Assembly: GCA_031273565.1 (NCBI GenBank) | Contig: JAISRR010000085.1 | Coordinates: 1-39,241, forward strand | DNA length: 39,241 bases | Origin: Zoogloeaceae bacterium | GTDB lineage: Bacteria > Pseudomonadota > Gammaproteobacteria > Burkholderiales > Rhodocyclaceae | Reading direction: 5' to 3' | Shown here: in pieces, positions 16,223 to 26,003 of the stretch | Layout of the letters: each line of letters starts with the position of its first letter | Position numbering within the stretch: the stretch's first letter is position 1 | The notes under the pieces: generated by a model | Told to the model about the DNA's origin: nothing | What the model saw: the letters and a program-made list of their open reading frames with translations, nothing else | Databases searched by the model: none | Translations under genes and position numbers: made by a program

Positions 16223-17017
16223 TCAAAGATCGTAAAAGTATTCGTCCTCCGCCATACCAATCACGGAATAGTGGTGCGGCAGGTACCAGCCAATTGATTG
16301 AACACAATGCTCATACTCCTCCTGATTATTGAAGGAATTTGGCGTAAACGGAAAAACCAGCGAAAGTCCGCCCTTTTCACCTGTCTTTTCATCGGAAGCA
16401 CGCGACATCAGCAGGACTTTCGCCGGAATGCCTGCCCGTTCAAAAAAATGGCGCAGAACCTGCCGGGTTTCCAGGGGCAACAGTTGAAGGGACGGTTCTC
16501 CTGTTTGTATCCGGTTTTCTTCTTTCAGCGTCAATACTTCCGGTATTCCCGCGTCGAAACGGGCATCGCGGGCATCAAAAGCCCCATAGACATGGTAATT
16601 GACCAGATCACCGTGTGAAAACACCCAGTCCGGTCGCTCCTTGTCCGGGTTGATGACAATACCCAAACCTTTCTGCAATATAAATTGCGGAATCATATGT
16701 TCGATGACATAGCAGGTGAAAGGTTTGTTAGACTCAGGCAGGGTCAGACGAACATAGGGAAAGCTATCCGGCCCCTCGATAACCTGAGGGGCTTCACAAC
16801 AAAAACTGGCTTGCCCGGCGTTGGCGAACAAAGTGGCAACCCATGTCTCATCCCGTTGTTCATGGGGTATGGCAAAGAGTTTGGTGAGAATCCTGGTTTT
16901 TTCCAGATCACCGAGGTATTTGCCGTCGGATGGCGTATCTGACGAAGTGTCTGGGGTCTTGGGGGGCGGCGTGCGTTCAGGGGGCGTGGGGCGACGCAAA
17001 AAATCAAAAAGTCCCAT
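16223..17017 (-). CDS. protein of unknown function downstream of aspS
   Basis: This 264-residue protein is not recognised. It has no signal peptide or membrane segment. The N-terminus (LFDFLRRPTPPERTPPPKTP) is basic and proline-rich, perhaps a flexible linker; the remainder is a mixed alpha/beta-looking soluble part with SFPYVRLTLPESNKPFTCYVI, DWVFSHGDLVNYHVYGAFD and an acidic end (AEDEYFYDL). It sits 46 bases after aspS on the same strand, in the place where nucleotide- or folate-related genes often follow aspS in relatives. Base composition is somewhat lower in GC than aspS. It is probably a real gene because the frame is long and the amino-acid make-up is balanced, but no function is proposed. 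Confidence 0.7.
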   Translation of the reverse strand: MGLFDFLRRPTPPERTPPPKTPDTSSDTPSDGKYLGDLEKTRILTKLFAIPHEQRDETWVATLFANAGQASFCCEAPQVIEGPDSFPYVRLTLPESNKPFTCYVIEHMIPQFILQKGLGIVINPDKERPDWVFSHGDLVNYHVYGAFDARDARFDAGIPEVLTLKEENRIQTGEPSLQLLPLETRQVLRHFFERAGIPAKVLLMSRASDEKTGEKGGLSLVFPFTPNSFNNQEEYEHCVQSIGWYLPHHYSVIGMAEDEYFYDL

Positions 17018-17063
17018 GAGGTTTCCTTTGATAAAAAAGTAGAGAATCCTGGAAGAACGCGCT

Positions 17064-18854
17064 TCAATTCTCTGCGTTCGGTTCTATTTTTTGCCGCAAC
17101 CGAATGTGCAATTCCCGCAACTGCTTTTCATCCACGCCGGAAGGCGCGTCGGTGAGCAAGCATTGGGCGCGTTGGGTCTTGGGGAAGGCGATCACGTCGC
17201 GGATGGATTCCGCGCCGGTCATCATGGTGACGATGCGGTCGAGGCCGAAGGCCAGGCCGCCGTGCGGGGGCGCGCCGTATTTCAAGGCATCGAGCAGAAA
17301 GCCGAATTTGGCCTGCTGTTCTTCGGGGCCGATGTTGAGCGCCTGAAAAACCTGCTCCTGCACTTCCGGGCGGTGTATCCGCACCGAGCCGCCGCCGATT
17401 TCCCAGCCGTTCAGGGCGAGGTCGTAGGCTTTGGCGAGGCATTGTCCGGGGTCGGTTTGCAGCAGGGCGACATGTTCATCCCTGGGACTGGTGAAGGGAT
17501 GGTGGCAAGCGACCCAGCGTTTGTCTTCCCCATCGTATTCGAACATGGGGAAATCGACGACCCACAGGGGTTCCCATGCCTTGCCGTTTACGAAGCCCTT
17601 TTCGTGTCCCAGTTTGACCCGCAACGCGCCCAGAGCGTCGTTCACCACCCTGGTCGTGTCCGCGCCGAAGAAAATGAGGTCGCCGGACGCAGCGCCCGTG
17701 CGTTCCAGAATGGTCTTCAGCGCCGTTTCGTGTAGATTCTTGACGATGGGGGATTGCAGGCCGGTTTCGTTGGGCTGGCTGGCGTCATTCACCTTGATGT
17801 AGGCCAGACCCCTGGCGCCGTAGATGCCGACAAATTTGCCGTATTCGTCGATTTCGCCCCGGGTGAGGCTGGCGCCGCCGGGGATGCGCAGGGCGGCGAC
17901 GCGACCGCCGGAGGCAGCGGGGCCGGAAAAAACCTTGAAGGCGACATCTGTAACCGCGTCGGTGATGTCGACGAGTTCCAGGGTAACGCGCAGGTCGGGT
18001 TTGTCGGAGCCGAAACGCGACATGGCTTCAGCGTAGCTCATGCGCGGGAAGGGATCGGGCAGGTCAACGTCGATGGCGTCCTTGAAAACGTAGCGAATCA
18101 GCTTTTCGATCAGGCCGGTGATTTCCGCCTCGTTCATGAAAGAAGTCTCGATATCCACCTGGGTGAATTCGGGTTGGCGGTCAGCGCGCAGGTCTTCGTC
18201 GCGGAAGCATTTGACAATCTGGTAATAGCGGTCAAATCCCGCCACCATCAACAATTGCTTGAACAACTGCGGCGATTGCGGCAGGGCAAAAAACTGTCCG
18301 GCGTGGACGCGCGAGGGCACCAGATAATCGCGCGCGCCTTCCGGGGTGCTCCTGGTGAGCATGGGCGTTTCCACGTCGATAAAACCGTGGTCATCGAGAA
18401 AACGACGGAAAGCGCGCGCGGTCTTGTAGCGCAGTTGCAGGTTTTTCTGCATTTCCGGGCGTCTGAGGTCGATAACCCGATGGGTGAGACGCACGGTTTC
18501 CGTCAGGTTTTCGTCGTCAAGTTGAAAGGGCGGCGTGACGGAAGGATTCAAGACTTCGATGTTCTGGCAGAGCACTTCAATGTCGCCGGAAGCGAGGTTG
18601 GGATTGCGGGTTCCTTCCGGGCGCATCCGCACCTTGCCGGTAATGTTGAGGCAGAACTCGTTGCGCACGGATTCGGCGAGGGCGAACATTTCCGGGCGAT
18701 CCGGGTCGCAGACGATTTGCGCCAGACCTTCGCGGTCGCGCAGGTCGATGAAAATGACGCCGCCGTGATCGCGGCGGCGATGCGCCCAACCGGCGAGGGT
18801 AACAATCTGGTCGCAGAGAGAGGCGTTCAATTCGCCGCAATAATGAGTTCGCAT
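17064..18854 (-). CDS. aspS: aspartyl-tRNA synthetase
   Basis: AspRS charges tRNA-Asp. At 596 residues it is of bacterial type, with an N-terminal OB-fold anticodon domain ([26 protein letters not shown]), class II motif 2 ([20 protein letters not shown]), the GAD insertion domain typical of bacteria, and motif 3 near the C-terminus ([15 protein letters not shown]). All key segments are intact. The ATG shares one base with the stop codon of the upstream DUF502 gene (TGATG). Whether it also charges tRNA-Asn cannot be settled here because the genome's AsnRS and GatCAB content is not visible. Confidence 0.97.
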   Translation of the reverse strand: MRTHYCGELNASLCDQIVTLAGWAHRRRDHGGVIFIDLRDREGLAQIVCDPDRPEMFALAESVRNEFCLNITGKVRMRPEGTRNPNLASGDIEVLCQNIEVLNPSVTPPFQLDDENLTETVRLTHRVIDLRRPEMQKNLQLRYKTARAFRRFLDDHGFIDVETPMLTRSTPEGARDYLVPSRVHAGQFFALPQSPQLFKQLLMVAGFDRYYQIVKCFRDEDLRADRQPEFTQVDIETSFMNEAEITGLIEKLIRYVFKDAIDVDLPDPFPRMSYAEAMSRFGSDKPDLRVTLELVDITDAVTDVAFKVFSGPAASGGRVAALRIPGGASLTRGEIDEYGKFVGIYGARGLAYIKVNDASQPNETGLQSPIVKNLHETALKTILERTGAASGDLIFFGADTTRVVNDALGALRVKLGHEKGFVNGKAWEPLWVVDFPMFEYDGEDKRWVACHHPFTSPRDEHVALLQTDPGQCLAKAYDLALNGWEIGGGSVRIHRPEVQEQVFQALNIGPEEQQAKFGFLLDALKYGAPPHGGLAFGLDRIVTMMTGAESIRDVIAFPKTQRAQCLLTDAPSGVDEKQLRELHIRLRQKIEPNAEN

Positions 18855-19531
18855 CAGGAATTTCCAGGAGTTTGTGAAGAAGAAGGGGGCGCCGGTTTGC
18901 CACGAGGCCGGGCGGACTTCGGAACGGGCGGCACGACGCCCATGGAAACGATATATTTCAGGGCTTCGTCGACGCTCATCTTGAGTTCCACCACATCCGC
19001 CGTCGGCATCATCAGAAAAAAGCCGGAAGTGGGATTGGGCGTGGTCGGTACATAGACGCTGACATAATCGCCCTGCAGGTGGTTCGCTACGTCGCCACCG
19101 GGATGTCCGGTGAGAAAGGCGATGGTCCAGCTGCCTTTACGTGGGTATTCAACCAGCAGCGCCTTGCGAAAGGCGTTGCCGTTGGGCGAGAGGATGGTAT
19201 CCGAAACCTGCTTGACCGCGTTGTAGAGGGCGTTTACTACCGGGATGCGGGCGAGGAGTTGTTCCCAGGAACGCCATAGCCTCTGACCGATCAGGTTGGT
19301 CGCCAGGACGCCGGAAACGAAAATGGTCGCCAGAGTGAGTATCGCGCCTACGCCGGGAATGTTGAAGCCCAACAGGTGAATGGGATGCATCGCTTGCGGC
19401 AGCAGCAGCAGGGATTGATCCATGACGCTGATAATCATGGACAGCACCCATACCGTGATGACCAGAGGTATCCAGATCAACAGGCCGGTGATGAAGTAAC
19501 GTTTGAAGGTGGCGGGTTTGAGGGAAAACAC
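18854..19531 (-). CDS. DUF502-family inner-membrane protein
   Basis: This protein of about 225 residues has two N-terminal membrane helices ([20 protein letters not shown] and [19 protein letters not shown]), followed by the family signature [19 protein letters not shown], then SWTIAFLTG and [19 protein letters not shown]. The C-terminus is basic and proline-rich. DUF502 proteins have no established function. The ORF track starts at 19786, but that upstream part is the shadow of fmdB. GTG 19531, 15 bases after the fmdB stop, fits the usual N-terminus shortly before KRYFITG; a TTG overlapping the fmdB stop is the alternative. It lies in the fmdB-DUF502-aspS order common to betaproteobacteria. 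Confidence 0.88.
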   Translation of the reverse strand: MFSLKPATFKRYFITGLLIWIPLVITVWVLSMIISVMDQSLLLLPQAMHPIHLLGFNIPGVGAILTLATIFVSGVLATNLIGQRLWRSWEQLLARIPVVNALYNAVKQVSDTILSPNGNAFRKALLVEYPRKGSWTIAFLTGHPGGDVANHLQGDYVSVYVPTTPNPTSGFFLMMPTADVVELKMSVDEALKYIVSMGVVPPVPKSARPRGKPAPPSSSQTPGNS

Positions 19532-19545
19532 GGTGGCAGCGGAAC

Positions 19546-19806
19546 TCAACCCGCAGTGGCGGCGGCACAGGCGCAGGCGCCATCCCCCCCCTGACAGGGC
19601 GGTGGACTGGAGGGTTTGGCGGGTGCCTGCTTGAAGTCGGTCGCGTACCAGCCGTTGCCTTTCAACTGGAATCCAGCGGCGGAAAGCAGTTTTTTGTAGC
19701 TTTCCGAGCCGCATTGCGGGCAGGCGTGCAGAATGGGGTCGCTCAATTTTTGCAAATGTTCTTTCTGAAAGCCGCAAGCGGCACAACGATATTCATAAAT
19801 GGGCAT
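19546..19806 (-). CDS. FmdB-family zinc-ribbon protein
   Basis: This 86-residue protein starts with the FmdB signature MPIYEYRCAACGF, followed by a second knuckle CPQCGS. The four cysteines would bind one zinc. The C-terminus is rich in G, A and C and looks disordered. FmdB was named as a putative regulator of formamidase, but most members are uncharacterised, so a regulatory role is only a family note. ATG 19806 has a GGAGG six bases upstream, and a TATAAT promoter lies just ahead. It is the first gene of the unit with DUF502 and aspS. Confidence 0.9.
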   Translation of the reverse strand: MPIYEYRCAACGFQKEHLQKLSDPILHACPQCGSESYKKLLSAAGFQLKGNGWYATDFKQAPAKPSSPPPCQGGDGACACAAATAG

Positions 19807-19829
19807 GATGAACCTCCAATGGGGCGAAT

Positions 19830-19859
19830 ATTATAACCGAGCGTCGGGCACTGTTTAAA
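19830..19859 (-). promoter_or_regulatory. sigma-70 promoter for fmdB-DUF502-aspS
   Basis: On the minus strand TTTAAA (19854-19859) and a perfect TATAAT (19830-19835) are separated by 18 bases. Transcription would start about 16 bases before the fmdB start codon. This is the best-looking promoter I found by eye in the window. Confidence 0.6.
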
Positions 19860-19901
19860 CACCATGTTGCAACGCAATATCAGGTTCAGGAAACAGGAAA
19901 G

Positions 19902-20756
19902 TCAGCCGATTGCTGATAAATAGAGATGGTTGAGATCGTTGCCCCAGAAGAGCGCGATGACCCCGGCGAGGGCGAGATAGGGGCCAAAGGGGATGGGCAC
20001 ATCGCGACCATGCCGGGCAAAGACGATCAATCCGATGCCGACGAGCGCGCCGACCAGCGAGGAAATCAGCACGATGGCAGGCAGCATGGGCCAGCCCAGC
20101 CAGGCGCCCAGGGCGGCGAGCAATTTGAAATCGCCATAGCCCATGCCTTCCTTGCCCGTTGCGAGCTTGAACGCCCAATACACCGACCAGAGCGCGAGAT
20201 AACCTGCGACTGCGCCGATGACCGCCTGTGACAGGGGAGCAAATTGACCGGAAAGATTGAACAACAGGCCCAGCCAGATGAGCGGCAGGGTGATGCTGTC
20301 GGGTAGAAGATGGGTATCCAGGTCAATCATCGCCAGCGCCAGCAAAGCCCACAGGAACAGGACTGCTCCCGCAGCCTGCCAGCCGGGGCCAAAATGCCAG
20401 GCCGCCGCCGCGCCAAGTACTGCCGCTGCCAACTCAATCAGGGGATAGCGCGGCGAAATGGGGGCGCGGCAGGATTTGCACTTGCCGCGCAGGAACAGGT
20501 AGCTGATGACAGGAATGTTTTCCAGCGCCGTGATGAGATGCCCGCAATGCGGGCAACGGGAACGGGGCGTGGCGAGGTTGAAGGGTTCCTCTTCCGACAG
20601 GGTTTCGCCTTGTAGTTCGGCGCATTGTACTCGCCACTCGCGTTGCAGCATCCTGGGCAGACGGTGAATGACGACATTCAGAAAACTGCCGACCAGCAAT
20701 CCCATCAGGCCCAGGGTTATCGGGAAAAATTCCGCCCTGACCAATACATGCATCAA
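19902..20756 (-). CDS. pilD: prepilin peptidase / N-methyltransferase PilD
   Basis: PilD cleaves the leader of type IV prepilins and pseudopilins and methylates the new N-terminus. The 284-residue membrane protein has the N-terminal GLLVGSFLNVVIHRLP, the cytoplasmic zinc site with two CxxC pairs (CPHC, CKSC), and the two catalytic aspartate regions of A24 peptidases, LAMIDLDTHLLPDSITLP and GMGYGDFKLLAALGAWLG. The start overlaps the pilC stop by four bases. coaE and zapD, which often follow pilD in relatives, are absent here. Confidence 0.96.
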   Translation of the reverse strand: MMHVLVRAEFFPITLGLMGLLVGSFLNVVIHRLPRMLQREWRVQCAELQGETLSEEEPFNLATPRSRCPHCGHLITALENIPVISYLFLRGKCKSCRAPISPRYPLIELAAAVLGAAAAWHFGPGWQAAGAVLFLWALLALAMIDLDTHLLPDSITLPLIWLGLLFNLSGQFAPLSQAVIGAVAGYLALWSVYWAFKLATGKEGMGYGDFKLLAALGAWLGWPMLPAIVLISSLVGALVGIGLIVFARHGRDVPIPFGPYLALAGVIALFWGNDLNHLYLSAIG

Positions 20757-21976
20757 ACAATAGAGCCCAGTTTGAAGATGGGCAGATACATGGCAATCAC
20801 CATGCCACCGATCAGGACACCCAGAACGACCATGATGAGGGGTTCCATCAGGCTGGATAGTGCGTCAACGGCATCGTCGACTTCTGCTTCATAGAAATCG
20901 GCGATCTTGCCGAGCATTTCGTCCAGCGCGCCGGATTCCTCACCGATGGCGATCATCTGGGTGACCATATTGGGAAAGAGGTTGGTGCTTTGCACCGACG
21001 TCGTCAGGCTCATCCCCGCACTGACATCGTTGCGGATACGGTGTGTCGCGGCTTTGTAAATATAATTGCCGGATGCGCCGCCAACAGAGTCAAGCGAGTC
21101 CACCAGAGGCACGCCCGCAGCGAACATGGTCGACAGGGTACGGTTCCAGCGCGCGATGATAGACTTGCGAATCAGGTCGCCAAACAGGGGGGCGCGCAAC
21201 AGGAAACGATCCATGACGATCTGCATTTTTTCCGAACGCTTCCAGGTGTGGAAAAAGAACCAGAGCGCGACGATGGGAACCGGGATGATGATGTACCAAA
21301 ATTGCACAAAAAACTTGGAGATGTTGATCACGATCTGCGTGGGCAGGGGAAGTTCCGCGCCAAAAGTCGCGAAGATATCCGTGAATGCCGGGATCACGAA
21401 AAGCATGATGATGACCGTGACAATGATGGCCACAGCGATCACGGCAACGGGATAGAACATGGCGGATTTGATCTTGCTCTTGATGGACAGCATCTTTTCT
21501 TTGTAAGACGCCAGTCGTTCCAGCAGTGCGTCAAGAATGCCGCCCTGCTCGCCCGCCGCGACCAGATTACAGTAGAGGGTATCGAAGTAAAGCGGATACT
21601 TCCTGAACGCCACGGAGAGCGAATTCCCGGTTTCGATCTCGGACTTGATGTCCAGCAACAATTTACCGACCGAAGGGTTGGCGTGACCGCGCCCGACGAT
21701 ATCGAAAGACTGTAACAGGGGCACGCCGGCGCGCATCATGGTAGACAGTTGTCGGGTAAACATCGCGATGTCTTTTTCGGTGATTTTTTTGCCCGACTGG
21801 AAGCGCTGTTTTTTGATTTTGGAAACCGAAATGCCCTGACGGCGCAGAATGGTTTGCACCACGGTTTCAGTCGTGGCGTGCGTTTCGCCGTTGACTCGCT
21901 TGCCTTCCCGGTTTTTACCTTCCCATACGAAGGTGTATTCCTTGACCCTGTGGGCAGCCTTGGACTGTGTAGCCAT
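20753..21976 (-). CDS. pilC: type IV pilus inner-membrane platform protein PilC
   Basis: PilC is the inner-membrane platform on which the PilB motor acts. This 407-residue GspF-family protein has two cytoplasmic helical repeats (FTRQLSTMMRAGVPLLQSFDIV and WNRTLSTMFAAGVPLVDSLDSV) and three membrane helices, as expected. A GGAAAG ribosome-binding site precedes ATG 21976, 13 bases after pilB. It is cotranscribed with pilB and pilD. Confidence 0.96.
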   Translation of the reverse strand: MATQSKAAHRVKEYTFVWEGKNREGKRVNGETHATTETVVQTILRRQGISVSKIKKQRFQSGKKITEKDIAMFTRQLSTMMRAGVPLLQSFDIVGRGHANPSVGKLLLDIKSEIETGNSLSVAFRKYPLYFDTLYCNLVAAGEQGGILDALLERLASYKEKMLSIKSKIKSAMFYPVAVIAVAIIVTVIIMLFVIPAFTDIFATFGAELPLPTQIVINISKFFVQFWYIIIPVPIVALWFFFHTWKRSEKMQIVMDRFLLRAPLFGDLIRKSIIARWNRTLSTMFAAGVPLVDSLDSVGGASGNYIYKAATHRIRNDVSAGMSLTTSVQSTNLFPNMVTQMIAIGEESGALDEMLGKIADFYEAEVDDAVDALSSLMEPLIMVVLGVLIGGMVIAMYLPIFKLGSIV

Positions 21977-21989
21977 GTTCGCTTTCCTT

Positions 21990-23699
21990 TTAAAGGTTGG
22001 TCGTGCTCAAAACTTCATCAAGCGAAGTAAGACCCTGCTTGACTTTCAAAAGTCCCGATTCGCGCAAATTCCTGATCCCTTCTTTCGCGGCCTGGGCGGC
22101 GATATCCAGAGAAGAGCCGTTGTTCATGATGATGAGCTGTATTTCCTCGGACACGGGCATGACCTGATAAATGCCAACCCGGCCTTTGTAACCTTTGCCT
22201 TTGCAACGGTCACAACCTTTGGGGCCATACAGCGTCCAGGAACCGTCCAGATCGGCTTCCTTAAAGCCTGCTTCCAGCAAGGCCTGACGCGGCACTTCCA
22301 TGGGTTGCTTACACGTGCACAAACGGCGCGCCAGACGTTGTGCCGTCACCATCAACACGCTGGAGGCAATGTTGAACGTGGGGATGCCCATGTTCATCAG
22401 GCGGTTCAGGGTTTGCGGCGCATCATTGGTGTGCAGGGTGGAGAGCACCAGATGCCCGGTTTGCGCCGCCTTGACGGCGATTTCCGCTGTTTCCAGGTCG
22501 CGGATTTCGCCCACCATGATAATGTCCGGGTCTTGCCGGAGGAAGGAGCGCAACGCGGCGGCGAAGGTGAGGCCGGATTTATCGTCGACATTGACCTGGT
22601 TAATCCCGGCGAGATTGATTTCCGCCGGGTCTTCGGCGGTGGAAATGTTGACCCCGGGTGCGTTCAGGATGTTGAGACAGGTATAGAGTGACACCGTCTT
22701 GCCGGAACCGGTAGGTCCGGTTACCAGAACCATGCCGTAGGGACGCTGGATGGCGTCCAGCAGCAGGGCTTTCTGGTCGGGATCGTAACCCAGCGCCTCG
22801 ATGCCCAGCGTGGCGGAGGTCGGGTCGAGAATCCGCATGACGATTTTTTCACCATGCAGGGTAGGCAGGGTACTGACGCGAAAGTCGATGGCGCGGGATT
22901 TCGACAGCACCAGCTTCATGCGGCCATCCTGCGGCACGCGCTTTTCCGCGATATTGAGCCGGGACAATACCTTGATGCGCGAAGCGAGCTTGTCCTTGAT
23001 GGCCAGCGGCGGGGACACGGCTTCTTTCAGGGCGCCGTCTACGCGGAAACGGATGCGGTAGAACTTTTCGTAAGGCTCGAAGTGAATGTCGGATGCCCCG
23101 TCGTTGATGGCGTCGATTAGCACTTTTTGCAGGAATTTGACGACAGGCGCGTCATCCACATCCGCATTTGCTACGCTCTCCACGCCGATGTCCGACCCCT
23201 CGAAATCGAGGTCGATGTCGTCGTCGGTCAGCTTTTTCAGCGTCTCGTTGGCGTCTTCCGAGAATTTGGCGATCAGGGGCAGGAGCTTGTTGACCTCCAC
23301 GACGACGCACTCAAGCGCCAGACTGCTCTGGAAACGAATTTCTTCCAAGGCTCGCCGGTTGGAGGGATCGGCCGTAGCGACGATCAGATGGTTGCCGCGT
23401 TTGAAAAGCGGGATGATGCGATGCTGGAGGATGAGCTTGGGATTGACCACATTGGTCGGGAAATAAGCGTCATCAAAGGCGGCCAGGTCGAGGAGCGGCA
23501 CCTTGAAGGTTTCGGCGGCGAATTTCGCCAGCGCCGGAGCCTGCATTCTGCTGCTGCTGACCAATTCTTCGGGAAAAGAAGTTCCGCTGGCAATCGACTG
23601 CCCCAGTAAACGTTCCGCTTCGCTGTTTTCCAGCAGGTTCGCCCGTACCAGCGCCAGCGCCAGGCCGCCCAGACTTGATGTTGCAACAGATTCAGCCAT
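21990..23699 (-). CDS. pilB: type IV pilus extension ATPase PilB
   Basis: PilB is the hexameric motor that drives pilus assembly. The 569-residue protein has the N-terminal GspE/MshEN-type domain, the ATPase core with Walker A (GPTGSGKTVSLYT), the Asp box, Walker B (LRQDPDIIMVGEIRD) and the His box (TGHLVLSTLHTNDA), and the zinc tetracysteine motif (CTCKQP and CDRCKGKGYKGRVGIYQV). Length and motifs are normal. No clear ribosome-binding site precedes ATG 23699. pilB, pilC and pilD form one operon here; the pilin and retraction genes are elsewhere. Confidence 0.96.
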   Translation of the reverse strand: MAESVATSSLGGLALALVRANLLENSEAERLLGQSIASGTSFPEELVSSSRMQAPALAKFAAETFKVPLLDLAAFDDAYFPTNVVNPKLILQHRIIPLFKRGNHLIVATADPSNRRALEEIRFQSSLALECVVVEVNKLLPLIAKFSEDANETLKKLTDDDIDLDFEGSDIGVESVANADVDDAPVVKFLQKVLIDAINDGASDIHFEPYEKFYRIRFRVDGALKEAVSPPLAIKDKLASRIKVLSRLNIAEKRVPQDGRMKLVLSKSRAIDFRVSTLPTLHGEKIVMRILDPTSATLGIEALGYDPDQKALLLDAIQRPYGMVLVTGPTGSGKTVSLYTCLNILNAPGVNISTAEDPAEINLAGINQVNVDDKSGLTFAAALRSFLRQDPDIIMVGEIRDLETAEIAVKAAQTGHLVLSTLHTNDAPQTLNRLMNMGIPTFNIASSVLMVTAQRLARRLCTCKQPMEVPRQALLEAGFKEADLDGSWTLYGPKGCDRCKGKGYKGRVGIYQVMPVSEEIQLIIMNNGSSLDIAAQAAKEGIRNLRESGLLKVKQGLTSLDEVLSTTNL

Positions 23700-23733
23700 A
23701 GTTTTAAACCATAAACATCATAAATGGTGGTTG

Positions 23734-23762
23734 ATAATGCAACGACATCACGGCTTTGTAAA
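23734..23762 (-). promoter_or_regulatory. candidate promoter for pilBCD
   Basis: On the minus strand TTTACA (23757-23762) and CATTAT (23734-23739) are spaced by 17 bases, about 30 bases upstream of the pilB start codon. The rest of the 149-base gap up to the end of the CorC-like gene shows nothing else. Confidence 0.45.
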
Positions 23763-23848
23763 GGGCAACCCGCGTTTGAGGCCAGAAATAGGACGTTTTT
23801 CCTGTTGTCGGCGCGTTGTTCGCTACAGTGTTCAGCTCCGTTTTTCCG

Positions 23849-25126
23849 TTACCCGTCCTGCGGGCGCGGCCTGAAAATCCGCGCCGTCCTGACGCTCTTG
23901 TCCTGAGTCTGGACGACTTCTACGGCAATACCGTGCAGTTTCAGGCATACCCTGGCTTCAGGGATGTCCTCCAACTGCTCCAGAATCAGACCATTCAGGG
24001 TTTTCGGGCCATCGAGCGGAAAGTTGAGCTTCAGCTTGCGATTCAGATCGCGCAGCGATTGCCCGCCTTCGACGATCACGCAGTCCTCCGCGTTCCAGGC
24101 GAGTGTCTTGGGCGCGCCGGGGAGCGCGGTGGTGAACTCGCCGACAATTTCCTCAATAATGTCTTCCAGAGTGATGATGCCCAGAATTTCTCCGTATTCA
24201 TCGACCACGAAGCCGAAGCGTTGCCGGTTTTCCTGAAAAAATCCCAGTTGCGCGATCAGCGAAGTTCCGACGGGGATGTAATACGGCGGCTGTAACAGCG
24301 CGCGCAACGTGTCCTCGTCAAAATCATCGTCGCCCAGATGTGGCAACGCCTGCCGCATGGAGAGCACGCCCAGCAACTGGTCGAGCGCTTCACGGCAGAC
24401 GGGCAGACGGGAATGCCCGCTGGCGGCGAGGCGTTTCCTGACATCTTCCCAGGGGGCGTCGACATCCAGCATCTCGATAGCGCCGCGCGGCGTCATCACG
24501 TCTTCCACGGCAATCTTGCCCAGGTCGAAAAGATTCACCAGAATGCTGGCGTGCGTGGCGGGAATCAGTTCCCGGCTCTCCATTACCAGCGTACGCAACT
24601 CTTCCGGCGTAAGTTTGGGCGAACCCGCCGCCGGGCGCAGGGAAAGCCCCATGAGCTTCAAGAGGCCGCTGACGAAAAGATTGATGAACCAGATGGCCGG
24701 ATAAAAGACGCGAATCAGCGGCGTGAACATGAAACTCAATGCCTGACTCAGCCGGTCGGCGTAAGTCGCGCCGATAATCTTGGGCGTAATTTCGGCAAAC
24801 ACCAGGATGGCGAACGTCAGCAGCAGGGTGGCCGCGCCCAGCACCCATTCATCGTTGCCGAACAGTCGGATGCTGATGATGCTGACCAGCGCGGCGGCGC
24901 AGGTATTGACCAGATTGTTGCCGAGCAGAATGACGCCCAGCAGGCGGTCCGTGCGTGCGAGCAGGGCAAGCGTCAGTTTTGCGCCCAGATGGCCTTCGCT
25001 CGCGCGGTGACGCAGGCGATAGCGGTTGGCCGCCATCATGGCCGTTTCGCTCATGGAAAAAAACGCCGACAGCGCCAGAAGCGCGATCAGGATGCCGATG
25101 AGCAGGGAAAGAGGGATCTGGTCCAA
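23849..25126 (-). CDS. CNNM/CorC-type membrane protein with paired CBS domains
   Basis: This protein of about 425 residues has a DUF21/CNNM transmembrane domain (SAFFSMSETAMMAANRYRLRH, GVILLGNNLVNTCAAALVS, FAEITPKIIGATYADRL), a pair of CBS domains (DVMTPRGAIEMLDVDAPWE and GFVVDEYGEILGIITLEDI) and a C-terminal CorC/HlyC domain. Members of the family are linked to magnesium or cobalt efflux. The TTG at 25126 is chosen because relatives begin with the equivalent of LDQIPLSLLIG. The ORF track's ATG at 25189 would overlap the upstream gene by 47 bases. No Shine-Dalgarno sequence is visible for TTG, so coupling to the gene in front is likely. Confidence 0.88.
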   Translation of the reverse strand: MDQIPLSLLIGILIALLALSAFFSMSETAMMAANRYRLRHRASEGHLGAKLTLALLARTDRLLGVILLGNNLVNTCAAALVSIISIRLFGNDEWVLGAATLLLTFAILVFAEITPKIIGATYADRLSQALSFMFTPLIRVFYPAIWFINLFVSGLLKLMGLSLRPAAGSPKLTPEELRTLVMESRELIPATHASILVNLFDLGKIAVEDVMTPRGAIEMLDVDAPWEDVRKRLAASGHSRLPVCREALDQLLGVLSMRQALPHLGDDDFDEDTLRALLQPPYYIPVGTSLIAQLGFFQENRQRFGFVVDEYGEILGIITLEDIIEEIVGEFTTALPGAPKTLAWNAEDCVIVEGGQSLRDLNRKLKLNFPLDGPKTLNGLILEQLEDIPEARVCLKLHGIAVEVVQTQDKSVRTARIFRPRPQDG

Positions 25127-25142
25127 AGGGGGGCAGGAATGA

Positions 25143-25979
25143 TTAAGGACGGTTGAGCAACACTTCCAGCACGAAGCGACTGCCGACATAGGCCAGCAGT
25201 AACGCCGCGAAGCCCGCCAGCGTCCAGTTCAGCGCCCGTCGCCCGCGCCAGCCGTAAATGCGGCGACCGAGCAGGAGAATGGCGAAAATGAACCAGGCGA
25301 TGATGCCAAAAATCGTTTTGTGATCGAAAGTGAGCGCCTTGCCGAACATGGATTCCGAATAAAACAACCCGCTCCCTACGGCCAATGTCAGGAGCAGGAA
25401 GGCGATGGTGAGAATGCGGAACAGCAACGCTTCCATCGCCAGAAGCGGCGGCATGCTCGCCAGACGGCGGGAACGCTCCGGGTGATGCAGGCGTTTTTCG
25501 ACCAGACGCATGAACAAGGCGTGCGCCGCCGCCAGGGCGAACAGGCCGTAAGACAGCATGGCCGCGAGAAAATGCAGGCGAAAAATCAGGGTGTTGCTAT
25601 AGGCGATGGCGTGGCTGTGCGTAAAAACCAGCGGCAGGAATGCCGCCAGCGCCGCCGTGTTCAATACGATGGGCTGCACGCCGTCCATGCGCGCCTGAAA
25701 ACTTTCCAGCCAGTAAATCAGCGCCGCGAGCCAGACCATGAGGCAAAAGGCCAGACTGAAGGAAAACTGCATTACGCCGGCGCCGAACAACGCCATCTGC
25801 AACCCCGTAGCGTGCAGGAACAGGGCGAGGCCGGTGAGGATTTTTTCCACCCTGGCGACGGCGGGTACGACGGCGCCCGCGTATTTTTCCGACCAGCGCG
25901 TGCGCCAGAAATGGAAGCCGAGCAGCAGGTAGATGACGCCCGCCAGACCGAGAAGGGTAAGCTGATTTACAATAGACAT
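25143..25979 (-). CDS. CcsA/YpjD-type inner-membrane protein of the cytochrome c assembly family
   Basis: This 278-residue protein has about eight membrane helices and belongs to the CcsA/CcmC/YpjD family, members of which handle haem for cytochrome c maturation. Visible family features are histidine-bearing helices (FTHSHAIAY, FRLHFLAAMLSYGLFALAAAHALFM) and DHKTIFGIIAWFIFAILLLGR near the C-terminus. The full tryptophan-rich haem motif of true CcsA was not found, so the YpjD subgroup, with no proven role, fits better. It is divergent from ffh, with 24 bases between the start codons. Confidence 0.85.
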   Translation of the reverse strand: MSIVNQLTLLGLAGVIYLLLGFHFWRTRWSEKYAGAVVPAVARVEKILTGLALFLHATGLQMALFGAGVMQFSFSLAFCLMVWLAALIYWLESFQARMDGVQPIVLNTAALAAFLPLVFTHSHAIAYSNTLIFRLHFLAAMLSYGLFALAAAHALFMRLVEKRLHHPERSRRLASMPPLLAMEALLFRILTIAFLLLTLAVGSGLFYSESMFGKALTFDHKTIFGIIAWFIFAILLLGRRIYGWRGRRALNWTLAGFAALLLAYVGSRFVLEVLLNRP

Positions 25980-26003
25980 CCCGAAATTCTACTCGAAGCC
26001 GCC

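Noticed and set aside
25320-26003. N-terminal 228-codon extension of ffh in the ORF track
   Set aside because: It is antisense to the CcsA-like gene and has low-complexity R/Q/E content. Ffh begins at MLDNLTQRL.
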